From an uncultured Bacteroidales bacterium (lineage in GTDB: Bacteria > Bacteroidota > Bacteroidia > Bacteroidales > Bacteroidaceae): a stretch of DNA of 64,000 nt. How positions within the stretch are numbered: position 1 is the first letter of the stretch; each line of letters opens with the position of its first letter. Shown here one piece after another: positions 8,537-18,200 of this stretch. The notes under the pieces are model-generated. The model had not been told where the DNA came from and ran no database searches. It saw only the letters and a list, made by a program, of their open reading frames with translations. Both the position numbers and the translations under genes were made by a program. The stretch lies in the NCBI GenBank assembly GCA_902801325.1, contig CADCHQ010000012.1:106249-170248 (forward strand), written 5' to 3'.

Positions 8537-10951
8537 ATGGATAATACAACAAATCAAAATTTGAAGCAAGCTCAGGTGAACGACGATATGCTGTCGTTGC
8601 GTGAGATTCTGGACATGGTGCTGAGCAACTGGAAGTGGTTCCTGATGTCAGCCGTTGTGTGTCTGGCTATTGCCCGCATCTATCTGGCCACAAAACCTAA
8701 CATCTATCAGCGTCAGGCCGTGATGCTGGTGAAGGATGATACTGGAACGGGAGGTAGCCGTAGGGCTGTAGGTACCGATGCATTGATGCAGCTGAACGGC
8801 GTCATGACGGGAAGTTCGGTAAAGAACGAGGTGTACATCCTGCGTAGCCACATGCTCATGAAAGAGGTTGTGCGTAAGCTTCACCTCGATGTCCTCTATA
8901 CCCAGAAACATCGTCTGCAGGACGTGTCTCTTTATGATGTTAAGCCCTTCTCCATCCAGTTCCAGGAGAGTGAGGACTCGGTCATCGTGGCTTCGTTTAA
9001 CGTAGAAGTACTGAATAAGCGTGAGTGCAAACTTAATAATATCGTGACTCGCGATGGTGAGATTGACTACAATAAGATTGTGCGCTTCGGCCAGATGGTG
9101 AAGACACCTGTGGGCAAACTGATTATTGTGCCCGTGCCTGAGTATCTGGATAAGTTCGAGGGCAAGACCATTGCTGTAACTCACCTCAACATTGAGCGTG
9201 CAGCCAATATGATTGGCGGACGCATCTCGGCAGGTGAAGTTGACCGCGAGAGCACATTGGTGCGCATTGTTTGCACCGACACCAACATCCAACGTGCCGA
9301 CGACATTCTTGCCGCCCTGCTTGAAGCTTACAAGCGCAGCATCATTCAGGACAAGAACTTGCTGGCACAAAGCACAGCGGACTTCATCGACGAACGTATC
9401 AAAATAATCAGTAAGGACTTGAGCCGCGTGGAAGGTGAGATGGCTTCGTTTAAGCAAAGGAACAATCTTGTCGACCTGTCGCAGAATGCCCAGAACTATC
9501 TGGCACAGAGCAACACGGCCCGTCAGCGCACCATCCAGTTGCAGGCTCAGCAGGCTAGCATCTCGTATCTGCTCAACCACTTGCGTAGTGCCAGTCAGGG
9601 TAATACCCTTATTCCCATGCTTGGTGGACTGACCGATGCAGGCGTGCAAAGCCAGATTCAGCGTTACAACGACCTGATGTTGCAACGTAACCACTTGGTT
9701 GAGAATGCAGGCGAAGGGTCATCGAGCATCAAGGAAATGGATGCCAACCTGCGTCAGATGAAGCAAGCCGTCATTGCCTCTGTGCAAGGTTACAAAGCTT
9801 CGGTTGACCTGCAGACTCGTCAGGCTCAGCACGAAGAACAGAACCTGCAAGGTAGCTTGGCAACAGTGCCTCAGAAGGAAAAGGAGATCATCGATATCAA
9901 TCGTCAGCAGAGCATTAAAGAGACGCTGTACACCTACTTGCTGAACAAGCGTGAGGAGACTGCTCTGCAGTTAGCTATTCAGGAAGCAAACATCCGTGTG
10001 GTAGAACAACCCTTCGGAAGCCTAAATCCCATTGCTCCGCGTCGCATGGTCATCAATTGTGCTGCTTTGCTCATTGGTCTTTTGCTGCCCTTCGTAGTGC
10101 TTTATCTCATCAATCTATTGAACATGGGCGTACGTGGTCGCAAGGATGTGGAGACATATACCACTATCCCCGTCATTGGTGAAATACCTCGTGTCAAGCA
10201 TGACAAGAAGGACACCAATGTGGTTGTCGACGAACAGAGCAACGACGCTGTCAGTGAGGCCTTCCGTATGTTGCGTTTCAACCTTACGTTTGTCAACAAG
10301 GATGCACGCGTGATCATGTTCACCAGTACCATGCCAGGCGAAGGTAAGACCTTTGTTAGCCGCAATTATGCTTATACCTTGTCGCTTATGGGTAAGAAGG
10401 TAATCTTGGTGGATGCCGATATCCGCAAGCGCACGCAGTCGTCGCTCTATGGCGTACAACGCAAAGCTGGTTTGACTTCGTATCTGAGCGGTACGGTAGA
10501 AAATCTGGATGAGATGATAATCCGCGGTACGGAGAATAACAAGGTTGATATTCTGCCTGCTGGTGTTCTGCCTCCTAACCCTGCCGAATTGCTTATGAGC
10601 GAGCGTCTGGAAACCTTGATTACGGAGTTGAAGAAGTCGTATGACTACATCGTCATCGACAATGTTCCTGCCCAGGTTGTTGCTGACGCCGGTATCGTTA
10701 ATCGTGTGGCCGACTGCACTATCTATGTGGTACGCGACCATAAGCTCGACCGTCGTTATCTGCCCGAACTCGAGCGCCTGTATCAGGAGAAGAAGTTCAA
10801 CAACTTGTGTGTCTTGATCAATGACTCGAAGCTTGAGAAGAAGCGTTACGGCTATGGTTATGGTCGATATGGTTATGGCTATGGCTACGGCTATGGTAAC
10901 GACAAGAAGAAAAAGCGCTTTAGCTTAGAAACGCTTAAGAGTAAGATTTAA
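8537..10951 (+). CDS. Chain-length determinant fused to tyrosine kinase (Wzc-like BY-kinase)
   Basis: Inner-membrane co-polymerase and autokinase controlling exopolysaccharide length and export; 804 residues from MDNTTNQN at 8537. A Wzz domain with the first membrane span at about 36-55 (WFLMSAVVCLAIARIYLA) and a second at about 505-527 bracket a long periplasmic coiled region. The cytoplasmic kinase has Walker A (TMPGEGKT, about 597-604), Walker A' (VILVDADIR, about 622-630) and Walker B (YIVIDNVPA, about 703-711). The end is a Tyr/Gly cluster (YGYGYGRYGYGYGYGYG, about 772-789) followed by lysines, the autophosphorylation tail typical of BY-kinases. It is paired with the Wza-like gene just upstream. 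Confidence 0.95.
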   Translation: MDNTTNQNLKQAQVNDDMLSLREILDMVLSNWKWFLMSAVVCLAIARIYLATKPNIYQRQAVMLVKDDTGTGGSRRAVGTDALMQLNGVMTGSSVKNEVYILRSHMLMKEVVRKLHLDVLYTQKHRLQDVSLYDVKPFSIQFQESEDSVIVASFNVEVLNKRECKLNNIVTRDGEIDYNKIVRFGQMVKTPVGKLIIVPVPEYLDKFEGKTIAVTHLNIERAANMIGGRISAGEVDRESTLVRIVCTDTNIQRADDILAALLEAYKRSIIQDKNLLAQSTADFIDERIKIISKDLSRVEGEMASFKQRNNLVDLSQNAQNYLAQSNTARQRTIQLQAQQASISYLLNHLRSASQGNTLIPMLGGLTDAGVQSQIQRYNDLMLQRNHLVENAGEGSSSIKEMDANLRQMKQAVIASVQGYKASVDLQTRQAQHEEQNLQGSLATVPQKEKEIIDINRQQSIKETLYTYLLNKREETALQLAIQEANIRVVEQPFGSLNPIAPRRMVINCAALLIGLLLPFVVLYLINLLNMGVRGRKDVETYTTIPVIGEIPRVKHDKKDTNVVVDEQSNDAVSEAFRMLRFNLTFVNKDARVIMFTSTMPGEGKTFVSRNYAYTLSLMGKKVILVDADIRKRTQSSLYGVQRKAGLTSYLSGTVENLDEMIIRGTENNKVDILPAGVLPPNPAELLMSERLETLITELKKSYDYIVIDNVPAQVVADAGIVNRVADCTIYVVRDHKLDRRYLPELERLYQEKKFNNLCVLINDSKLEKKRYGYGYGRYGYGYGYGYGNDKKKKRFSLETLKSKI

Positions 10952-10978
10952 AAGGCCAAAGGCTAAGGGCTAAAATAA

Positions 10979-11015
10979 GGCAGCCTACTCATGGATGTGA
11001 GTGGGCTGCCTTTTT
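10979..11015 (+). terminator. Terminator after the BY-kinase gene
   Basis: Stem GGCAGCCTACTCA (10979-10991) and TGAGTGGGCTGCC (10998-11010), 12 of 13 paired, followed by TTTTT. Confidence 0.88.
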
Positions 11016-11157
11016 GGTTGCAATGGTATTGCAACAGACTGAACAAGAGGAAGAAGAAACTCGCTCAAACGAGCGGGCTGCCTTTTTTGTTGCAATGGTA
11101 TTGCAACAGACAAAACAAGCTGTCACAAGAAAAGCCCGCTCAAACGAGCGGGCTTCT
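11003..11157. repeat. Duplicated terminator block, period about 72 bp
   Basis: GGGCTGCC plus T residues and the palindrome GTTGCAATGGTATTGCAAC occur at 11003-11038 and again at 11075-11110; a third partial copy ends at 11157. Hairpins CGCTC-AAAC-GAGCG (11062-11075) and AAGCCCGCTC-AAAC-GAGCGGGCTT (11132-11155, perfect 10-base stem) sit between and after them. The last could stop transcription from either of the convergent genes. Confidence 0.8.
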
Positions 11158-11190
11158 TATCTTTAGCCTTTCGACTTTAGCCCTTCGCCA

Positions 11191-13617
11191 TTATTTAATG
11201 ACGAGAGCTCGGTCGATGGTGTCCTTCAAGGCTTGGGCGTGAGGCGTGGAGCCTGAAGCCAGTTGGCGTTGAAGTTGCTTGAGTGCTTGCAGAGCATAGG
11301 GACGAATCTTGGGATTGTCAGTTTGCGTGCGACCGATGAGGTTGTTGACGAACTGAATCTGCAAGGTCTGTCGGTAGGGCGAGAGGTCGCGTTGGTTCGC
11401 ATCCTTCATAATCATACGGCTGAGGTCGGCCAGATATTCGTCAGCCTTGTATAAGTCATTAAGGCTTCCGAGGCGACCTATCAAGCGCGATACTCCCATC
11501 GTTGCAATGCTATTGGTCAGGTTGTTGGGGTCGGCAGTCAGTCGCTTAGCATACGACATGTCGCGCAACCAAGTGGGTTCGGTCAGGATGTTCTGTTCAA
11601 CGAACTTCATGGCCTTCAGTTGCTTTTCGCGAGGTTGTGGACGATAGACATCGCCAGACTCGTTGTTGGTCTTGAAGTTCTCCAACTGACCACCGATGTT
11701 GTTAATTACGTGGCCACAATAACGCATGAACTGGTTGCGAATCTGTCCGTACATCGTCTCCAGGTTCTCGTTGTAGATGTCGTCCTCTGCATGCGTCCAT
11801 GCGGGCAGGTTCTGCAGTTCGCGCTTCAGGTTCAATATTCCGTATTCGCTGGCCTTCATAGCATCGTCACCCAGGTCTTCGGTCTGTCGGCGTGGGTCGT
11901 CTTGACTGGTTTCGCCGTCACCCCACCATAGGCGAGGGTTGTTCTTTACATTCTCCTTCACGAACAAGCTCTGCAGAGCCTTGTAGTCCTCGTCCGGAGT
12001 CTCGGCATCGAGCATGGGCGTGTAACCCCATTCGATAGCCCAGCAGTCGTAGTCGTTGATGCGGGGGAATATCTCATTCTGGCTCATGCCGTCGCCCGGT
12101 TGAGCTACATAGTTGAAGCGTGCATAGTCCATGATGCTGGGCGTGTGTCCGTGCTCAGCCACCCAAGCCTTGTCCCTCAGTTTCTCCACGGGAACCGAGC
12201 TTGAAGCCCCAAAGTTGTGACGAAGGCCCAGTGTGTGACCCACCTCATGACTGCTAACGAAGCGGATGAGTTGTCCCATCAGTTCCTCGTCATAATGCAT
12301 TTTGCGTGCGGCCTCGTCAATGGTGCTGGCCTGTACCATATACCAATCATGAACCAGTGACATTACGTTGTGATACCAGCAGATGTGGCTCTCCAGGATT
12401 TCGCCCGTACGAGGGTCGCTCACATGAGGTCCGTAGGCGTTGGCGATGGGAGAGGCCAGATAGCGTATCATGCTGTAGCGTGCGTCCTCCATTGACATGA
12501 TGCTGTCCTCGCCTTCAGGCCACTCGAGGGCATAGATGGCATTTTTGAAGCCAGCTTTCTCAAAGGCTTTCTGCCAGTCGTTCACGCCTGCGATGAGGTA
12601 CTTGCGCCATTGCTTTGGTGTGGCAGGGTCGATGTAATAGACGATGGGCTTCACAGGTTCCACGAGTTCGCCTTGACGCATCTTCTCTACGTCCTCGGGT
12701 TTCGGTTCCAGACGCCAGCGGCTGATGAATACCTTCTGCTTTACGCGCTGTTGATCATCGGCATAACTGTTATAGCCGTGTGTAAAGAAACCAACACGTG
12801 GGTCGTAGTATCTGGGTTTCATCGGATTGGAGGGAAGCAACACGAACGACAGGTTGATGCCGAAGGTGGCCTTGCCTGTGCTGCGTGTAGATGCCAATGA
12901 GGTGCCACTGGAGTTATAGGTCTTCACCATTCGAACCTCGGTGTTCAGGGGGAAGGTCTTAATATCCTCGATGTACGACAATGGGGGCATCATGCCTGCC
13001 AATGCAAAGCTGGTCTTCTCGGAACGGCCAAGTCCGGTCGTTGGGTTGTCCTCGTTCAGGAAGGCGTTAACCTTTATCTTGTAGAGGCTGTCCTTATGGC
13101 TTTCAATCTTGAAAGATGCAATGATAGGGTTCTCGTTCGAAACCGTGATGGCCTTGTTGATGTTTTGTGCCGTGTCGCTCACATTGACGAAGAGGCGCAC
13201 ACGCATAAGCAGTTGGTTGTCAACGCCAGGCTGGAAGTAAACCGTCTGCTGGTTCAGCATCTCACCACCAAATTTCCCACTGCCGGCGGGCGTAGAGGTG
13301 TAGCGTGTGGTGGTCAGGAAGTCACGACCGATGAGTGAGTCGGGGATGAAGAAGAACCAATCGTTCTCCACCTTCTGCACTTGGAACATGCCTTTGCGGT
13401 CAACCGATGGCTTGGGAGCAGGCTTCTGCTGCGGGGCTGCAGGCTGCTGTTGCTTCTTCTTTTTCTTGAAGATGCCCAGCACTTTCTTCTGCTTCTTGTC
13501 CTTCTGGTTCTTTTGAACCTGTTCCTGCTTCGGCTTGTCTGCCGACTTCTTTTTCTTTGCTTCGGCCGTCGGGCTCATGAGCGCGAGAGCCAGCATGATA
13601 ATAAGTAATTTTCTCAT
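11191..13617 (-). CDS. Secreted zinc-dependent metalloprotease (DUF5117/DUF5118 type)
   Basis: Exported metallopeptidase of 808 residues from MRKLLIIMLALALM at 13617. The signal peptide is followed by a Lys/Gln-rich linker (about 20-70). The zinc site HEVGHTLGLRHNF starts at residue 457 and has the HExxHxxGxxH form of metzincin-like enzymes; RHNFGASS after it is typical of the large Bacteroidetes family annotated as zinc-dependent metalloprotease with DUF5117, DUF5118 and DUF4953 parts. The upstream ALEWPEGEDSIMSMEDARYS and IANAYGPHVSDPRTGEI also belong to that family. The substrate is unknown. The gene is monocistronic and convergent with the BY-kinase gene. Confidence 0.88.
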   Translation of the reverse strand: MRKLLIIMLALALMSPTAEAKKKKSADKPKQEQVQKNQKDKKQKKVLGIFKKKKKQQQPAAPQQKPAPKPSVDRKGMFQVQKVENDWFFFIPDSLIGRDFLTTTRYTSTPAGSGKFGGEMLNQQTVYFQPGVDNQLLMRVRLFVNVSDTAQNINKAITVSNENPIIASFKIESHKDSLYKIKVNAFLNEDNPTTGLGRSEKTSFALAGMMPPLSYIEDIKTFPLNTEVRMVKTYNSSGTSLASTRSTGKATFGINLSFVLLPSNPMKPRYYDPRVGFFTHGYNSYADDQQRVKQKVFISRWRLEPKPEDVEKMRQGELVEPVKPIVYYIDPATPKQWRKYLIAGVNDWQKAFEKAGFKNAIYALEWPEGEDSIMSMEDARYSMIRYLASPIANAYGPHVSDPRTGEILESHICWYHNVMSLVHDWYMVQASTIDEAARKMHYDEELMGQLIRFVSSHEVGHTLGLRHNFGASSSVPVEKLRDKAWVAEHGHTPSIMDYARFNYVAQPGDGMSQNEIFPRINDYDCWAIEWGYTPMLDAETPDEDYKALQSLFVKENVKNNPRLWWGDGETSQDDPRRQTEDLGDDAMKASEYGILNLKRELQNLPAWTHAEDDIYNENLETMYGQIRNQFMRYCGHVINNIGGQLENFKTNNESGDVYRPQPREKQLKAMKFVEQNILTEPTWLRDMSYAKRLTADPNNLTNSIATMGVSRLIGRLGSLNDLYKADEYLADLSRMIMKDANQRDLSPYRQTLQIQFVNNLIGRTQTDNPKIRPYALQALKQLQRQLASGSTPHAQALKDTIDRALVIK

Positions 13618-13659
13618 ATTAATAATACTAAGAGGTTTGTTCCTATATGTTTCGTTGAC

Positions 13660-13743
13660 TGCCATACTATGGCACTACTTTCTGCCATACTATGGCACTG
13701 TCCTCTGCCATACTATGGCACTCCTCACTGCCATACTATGGCA
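13660..13743. repeat. 23-bp tandem palindromic repeat, 4 units
   Basis: The palindrome TGCCATACTATGGCA (7-base arms around one C) is repeated without change at 13660-13674, 13683-13697, 13706-13720 and 13729-13743, a strict 23-base period, with a variable 8-base remainder. The last copy runs into queA and supplies its final Leu-Pro codons and TAG stop. Confidence 0.95.
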
Positions 13744-15136
13744 GTCCGTTGGACTCGGCATTCTTCATGTTCGGGATAAGTATAGATGAGTCGCCGTAGC
13801 TGAGGAAACGGAAGTCGTGCGACAGGGCGTAGTCGTAGACGCGATGCCAGTCGTCTCCGATGAAGGCCGATACCAAGAGCAGGAGCGTCGATTGCGGCTG
13901 ATGGAAGTTCGTAATCATGCGCTCGACGATGCGGTAACGATAGCCCGGCACGATGATGATCTGCGTGGATGCGTGTAATACATCCAGGTCGTTGGCGTCC
14001 ATGTAAGACAATAAAGCCAATAGAGGACTCACCCCCGGCCCCTCCCTTGTAGGGAGGGGAGTAGATAGTTCTTCCTCGTAGGGTTCCCATTGACTAACAT
14101 GAAGTTCAAGTTGTTGAGAAGTCTGTTGGTGGCCACTCCCCTCCTTAGTAGGGAGGGGTTGGGGGAGAGCCTTTTGTAGCTTTCTTCCCAGCCAATACAG
14201 ACTTTCCAGCGTGCGTACGCTGGTGGTGCCCACGGCGATGGCGCGTCCGTTGTGACGGATGAGGGCTTCTATGGTCTGTCGCTTAACGGCGATGTGTTCG
14301 GTGTGCATATCGTGTCCGCCAATGTCCTCTGACTTCACGGGACGGAATGTGCCAGCTCCGACGTGCAAAGTCAGTTCTTCGCGTTCGATACCCTTCTTGT
14401 CGATGGCCTCCAACACCTGAGGAGTGAAGTGCAGTCCTGCAGTGGGTGCTGCCACACTCCCTTCAATTTTGGAGTACACGGTCTGGTACGTCCGCTTGTC
14501 GCTCTCCTCGGCCTTGCGGTTGAGATAGGGTGGGATAGGCAGTTCGCCCATGGCCTCGAGGATTTCGGACCAAGTGTATGGACCGTCCCAGGTGAAGGTG
14601 ATTAGGATAGACGGACTCTCCCCCGACCCCTCCCTGTTAGGGAGGGGAGAGGTTACATTTTGCATCTGAGGGGCAGGCGTATCTGTTCCCCTCCCTAACA
14701 GGGAGGGGCTAGGGGTGAGTCTTTTTGCAGTTATGCTTATCTTCTCCCCCTGAATCTCTACTTCAGCCTTCAGGCTTCCCTGCTTCCACTTCTTCAGTCC
14801 ACCCACCATGCACTGCCAAGTTACTTCCCCACGAGTGGAGAAGTTCACCTGATAGTCCTTGGGCATGTGGGGTTCCAAAACCAGAATCTCTACGCGCGCG
14901 CCTGTTTCCTTATAAAAATATAAGCGGGCTTGTATGACGCGAGTGTTATTCATCACTAACAGCGAGCCCTCAGGTAGCAAATCGGGCAAGTCGACAAAGT
15001 GTCGTTCGCTGATGTTTCCTCGGTCATAGATGAGCAGTTTGCTCTGGTCGCGTTGCGAGAGAGGAAACTTTGCAATTCGCTCATCCGGCAGGGGATAGTT
15101 ATAGTCGCGGATATGTATGTCTTTTGGGTTTGTCAT
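13736..15136 (-). CDS. queA: S-adenosylmethionine:tRNA ribosyltransferase-isomerase with repeat-encoded insertions
   Basis: QueA transfers the ribosyl part of SAM to preQ1 at tRNA position 34, forming epoxyqueuosine. Core motifs are intact: YPLPDERIAKFPLSQRDQSK near the start, MNNTRVIQARL (about 62-72), GLHFTPQVLEAI, ELTLHVGAGTFRPVK, TTSVRTLESL, and NFHQPQSTLLLLVSAFIGDDW. The length of 466 is about 115 over the usual 345-360. The excess is largely two segments encoded by C-rich palindromic elements: about 160-200 (LTPSPSLLGRG, SPLPNREGSGE) and about 320-375 (LPQPLPTKEGSG, STPLPTREGPG). All are in frame and no stop is created. The inserts probably lie in surface loops. The ATG is at 15136. Confidence 0.95.
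   Translation of the reverse strand: MTNPKDIHIRDYNYPLPDERIAKFPLSQRDQSKLLIYDRGNISERHFVDLPDLLPEGSLLVMNNTRVIQARLYFYKETGARVEILVLEPHMPKDYQVNFSTRGEVTWQCMVGGLKKWKQGSLKAEVEIQGEKISITAKRLTPSPSLLGRGTDTPAPQMQNVTSPLPNREGSGESPSILITFTWDGPYTWSEILEAMGELPIPPYLNRKAEESDKRTYQTVYSKIEGSVAAPTAGLHFTPQVLEAIDKKGIEREELTLHVGAGTFRPVKSEDIGGHDMHTEHIAVKRQTIEALIRHNGRAIAVGTTSVRTLESLYWLGRKLQKALPQPLPTKEGSGHQQTSQQLELHVSQWEPYEEELSTPLPTREGPGVSPLLALLSYMDANDLDVLHASTQIIIVPGYRYRIVERMITNFHQPQSTLLLLVSAFIGDDWHRVYDYALSHDFRFLSYGDSSILIPNMKNAESNGLP
14027..14168. repeat. Inverted pair of C-rich palindromic elements in queA (3' part)
   Basis: Copy one, 14027-14061: ACTCACCCCCGGCCCC then TCCCTTGTAGGGAGGGGAG. Copy two, 14135-14168, is the same element in the opposite orientation (CTCCCCTCCTTAGTAGGGAG, GGGTTGGGGGAGAG). 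About 73 bases of queA lie between them. Both are translated on the minus strand, as PLPTREGPG and PLPTKEGSG. Confidence 0.9.
14615..14719. repeat. Inverted pair of C-rich palindromic elements in queA (middle)
   Basis: Copy one, 14615-14651: CTCTCCCCCGACCCC then TCCCTGTTAGGGAGGGGAGA. Copy two, 14686-14719, is nearly its exact reverse complement (TTCCCCTCCCTAACAGGGAG then GGGCTAGGGGTGAG). The 34 bases between are AT-richer. On the minus strand they read PSPSLLGRG and SPLPNREGSG. Confidence 0.92.
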
Positions 15137-15190
15137 CCTTTAAAGATGTTAAAAACAGTGCGAAGATACAAAATAATCAGCGAAAAGCCT

Positions 15191-15198
15191 TATATTTG
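15191..15198 (+). promoter_or_regulatory. Probable -7 box of the papain-like protease gene
   Basis: TATATTTG followed by C matches the Bacteroidetes -7 consensus; no clear TTTG is found 19-21 bases upstream. The start codon lies 39 bases further on. Confidence 0.5.
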
Positions 15199-15237
15199 CA
15201 TGATGTATAACCTATAAAAAATCTTAAATCATAATAT

Positions 15238-18200
15238 ATGATGAAAAACAAGCCCTTTTTCATGCTCATTATCATGCTTGTTGCCAGTACGATAGCTAAT
15301 GCTCAGGACTGGGATCGAGAGAAGTATCCCGACTATAATCCCAATTACTCGAATCCGGATCCGGCTTTGATTAAGTATGCCGAAATCGTTCGACGGACTC
15401 CAAAGACGAGTAAGATGAAGCGCGTGCGTGCCCTCAGTGCTGCTGCCGGACTGCCCGACCACGTGAACAATGCCAATACAAAGTATTTCCCTCCAGTGTT
15501 TAATCAAGCAGGTGGTTCATGCGGTTCAGCATCGCGCATTTGCTATATGTTCACTCATGAACTGAACTCCTATCGCGACATAGATAGCGGAAGCAATGAG
15601 ACCAACTATCCCAGCCACTTCGTGTGGTTACTGACCTATGGAAACTCGGGTAAGGATGCCTTTGTCACCCATGTGGGTGTGCCTACCTCGGCCACCTATG
15701 GCGGACGTACATACAGCCGTATTTATGGTAACTACGACTGGGACAGCGAAGTGTTCGGCTGGATGCAAGGCTATGACAAATGGTTTAGCGCCTTTGGCAA
15801 CCGTATGCTGAAGCCCACGACCAATCCTTATAGTCTGGGAACCGAAGAGGGGCGTCTGGCTGCCAAAGCATGGTTGCATAACCACGCCGGCGACGAGTCG
15901 TTCAAAGCCGGAGGCCTTATAGGTCTTGGCGTGGCATCGGGTGGCAAGTGGGAGCGCATCCCCAAGACCGCTGTCAACGACAATATCGGCGTCACCAATA
16001 TGTATTATGTGAAGCAATGGGGAACCTCGGTTGACCATGCCCTGACTATGGTGGGATATGACGATCGCATTGAGTTCGACATCGATGGCAATGGCGTCTG
16101 TGGTGAGGAAGACAAGGATGAAGTGGGCGCATGGATTATTGTCAACTCATGGGGTGGTTGGTGTAACGACGGTTTCATCTATTGTCCCTATGCCCATGCT
16201 GGCCCAGCCTTTACTTCGGAAGGTAAGTTAAACGGATGGTGGACAGGCGAACTCTATCATACTCGCAAGGACTATCGCCCACTGCGCACCATAAAGTTGA
16301 AGATGGACTATACGCGTCGCAGTGAGATGAAGCTGCAGGTGGGCGTCAGTGCCGACCTGAATGCGACAAAGTCTGAAAGCATAATCGACATGCACCACTT
16401 CCGTTATGCCGGTGACGGACATAGTGGTGAGACCAATCCAGCTCCTGAGACTCCAATGCTGGGACAGTGGGCCGATGGCAAGATGCATTCGGAACCCATG
16501 GAGTTTGGCTATGACCTGACCGACCTCACCAGTAATTACGACTGCAGTCAGCCATTGAAGTATTTCTTCATTATCAATACGCGCAGTTGGGGCCTTGGCG
16601 AGGGACACATCTATGAGGCCTCTATCATGGACTACGAACATGATACGGAGGGAGTGGAAACTCCCTTTGACTTGGGCGAAACAGGTCAGGTGGAAGTGAA
16701 GAGTGCTGGTACGCAAACCGTCATCAGTACGATTGTCTATGGTTCGGCCCTTAATGTTCCGCAGAACGTAGCTATAGCCGACGGACAACTTTCCTGGACA
16801 GTTCCCATGCTCTCGGGTCATACCTTAGAAGGCTATGTCCTATATCACGATGGGAAGCGACTGACGACTGTAGGTAAAGACGTGCTTAGTCATTCTGTTG
16901 AGGGTGAGGGCAACTTCGGTGTTGCAGCCTTGTATGAACGCAGCATGGAGAGTAGAATAGTCAGCGCCTCTACTGCCGTTACTAAGCAGGAAGAAAATCA
17001 GGTCATCAACTTCAAGCATGGAGGATTTAGTATTCCTGATATCTTCAACTCCAGCTACGACGAATGCACCATCGAGTATTACATTAAGCCCAACAGTTAT
17101 ATTAATTACAACAACATGTTCGGTCCCGACTGGGGAACCTTCCTTGCCCATTGCAATCAGGACGGAACTATGTCTGTGGGCTGGAATACAGGTGCAGACC
17201 GTATCGGTGCCAGTTCGAAGAAACTGTCGGTGGGTCTGTGGATGCACGTTGCTATCGTAGTGAAGAACAACAAGATGACCCTGTACATGGGTAATGCATC
17301 TGTGGGCAGTGTTACCAGTTCAAACTTTAGCGGACTGGGTGGCTTCGGCAATCTGGAATTCCGGAACGGTGGCTCGAACTATCAGGATGCCTCATACGAT
17401 GAGATACGCATCTGGAACCGAGCCCGCACGGCAACTGAGATTAAGAATTCATATAACCGCGAATACTATGGTGATGTAATGCCCGAGGGACTGATGGCCT
17501 ACTACAAGGGTGACCTTATTCAAAAGGATGGCTTATGGTATATGCGCGATTGCGTAGGCGGGCACCATGCCTTGCTCACCAATCTTAACTATACGCAGGA
17601 GGTGCCAAGCAGACAACCCACGCTCTATCGTCCTAAGGATGCCGAAAACGTGCTGTCCATAGACGAACCTTCTGAAGCTATCTATGCAGGCATTCCTACC
17701 ACATTGACCACGACACGAGGCGATGGAATCCGTTCGCTCGTTTGGTCGGTTCCTGCTCTGAACATTGCCGACTGGCACATTACGTCGCCAACCCTCACCT
17801 TCCCTCAGCCTGGACAGTATGAGGTAAGTGTTACCGGTTACGACTATGAGGCCGATGGCACCGATGGGGTGGCTCGTGAGATTACGGCCACACGCACAAT
17901 TACGGTGGTAGCGGCTCCCGCTATTGATACCCAGTTCACAACTACGGCAACCAGCGTTGCCAGTGGCGACCGCATCAGTTTCTCGGTTACTCATCCCATT
18001 GCAGGCTATGCATACCAGTGGTCGATGCCAGGGGCAGATATTGAATCGGCTGGTACTCTTACAGCAGGTGCAACCTACCAGTGCGCTGGAGAATATGAGA
18101 TAACCCTCACCGTTACTGCACCTTCGGGCGAAACTGCTAGCAGAAGCATAAAAGTGGAGGTGAGCGAGGTGGCTCCCGAGGCTGACTTCGCAATTAATGA

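Noticed and set aside
8648..9694. 348-residue antisense frame inside the BY-kinase gene
   Set aside because: Shadow of a gene with clear motifs; rich in His and Leu as expected from antisense of its codons.
10991..11242. 83-residue frame with repeated LQWYCNR
   Set aside because: It lies in duplicated terminators and runs into the metalloprotease gene on the other strand.
13660..13743. Possible CRISPR array
   Set aside because: The palindrome recurs every 23 bases with only 8 variable bases between, far too short for spacers.
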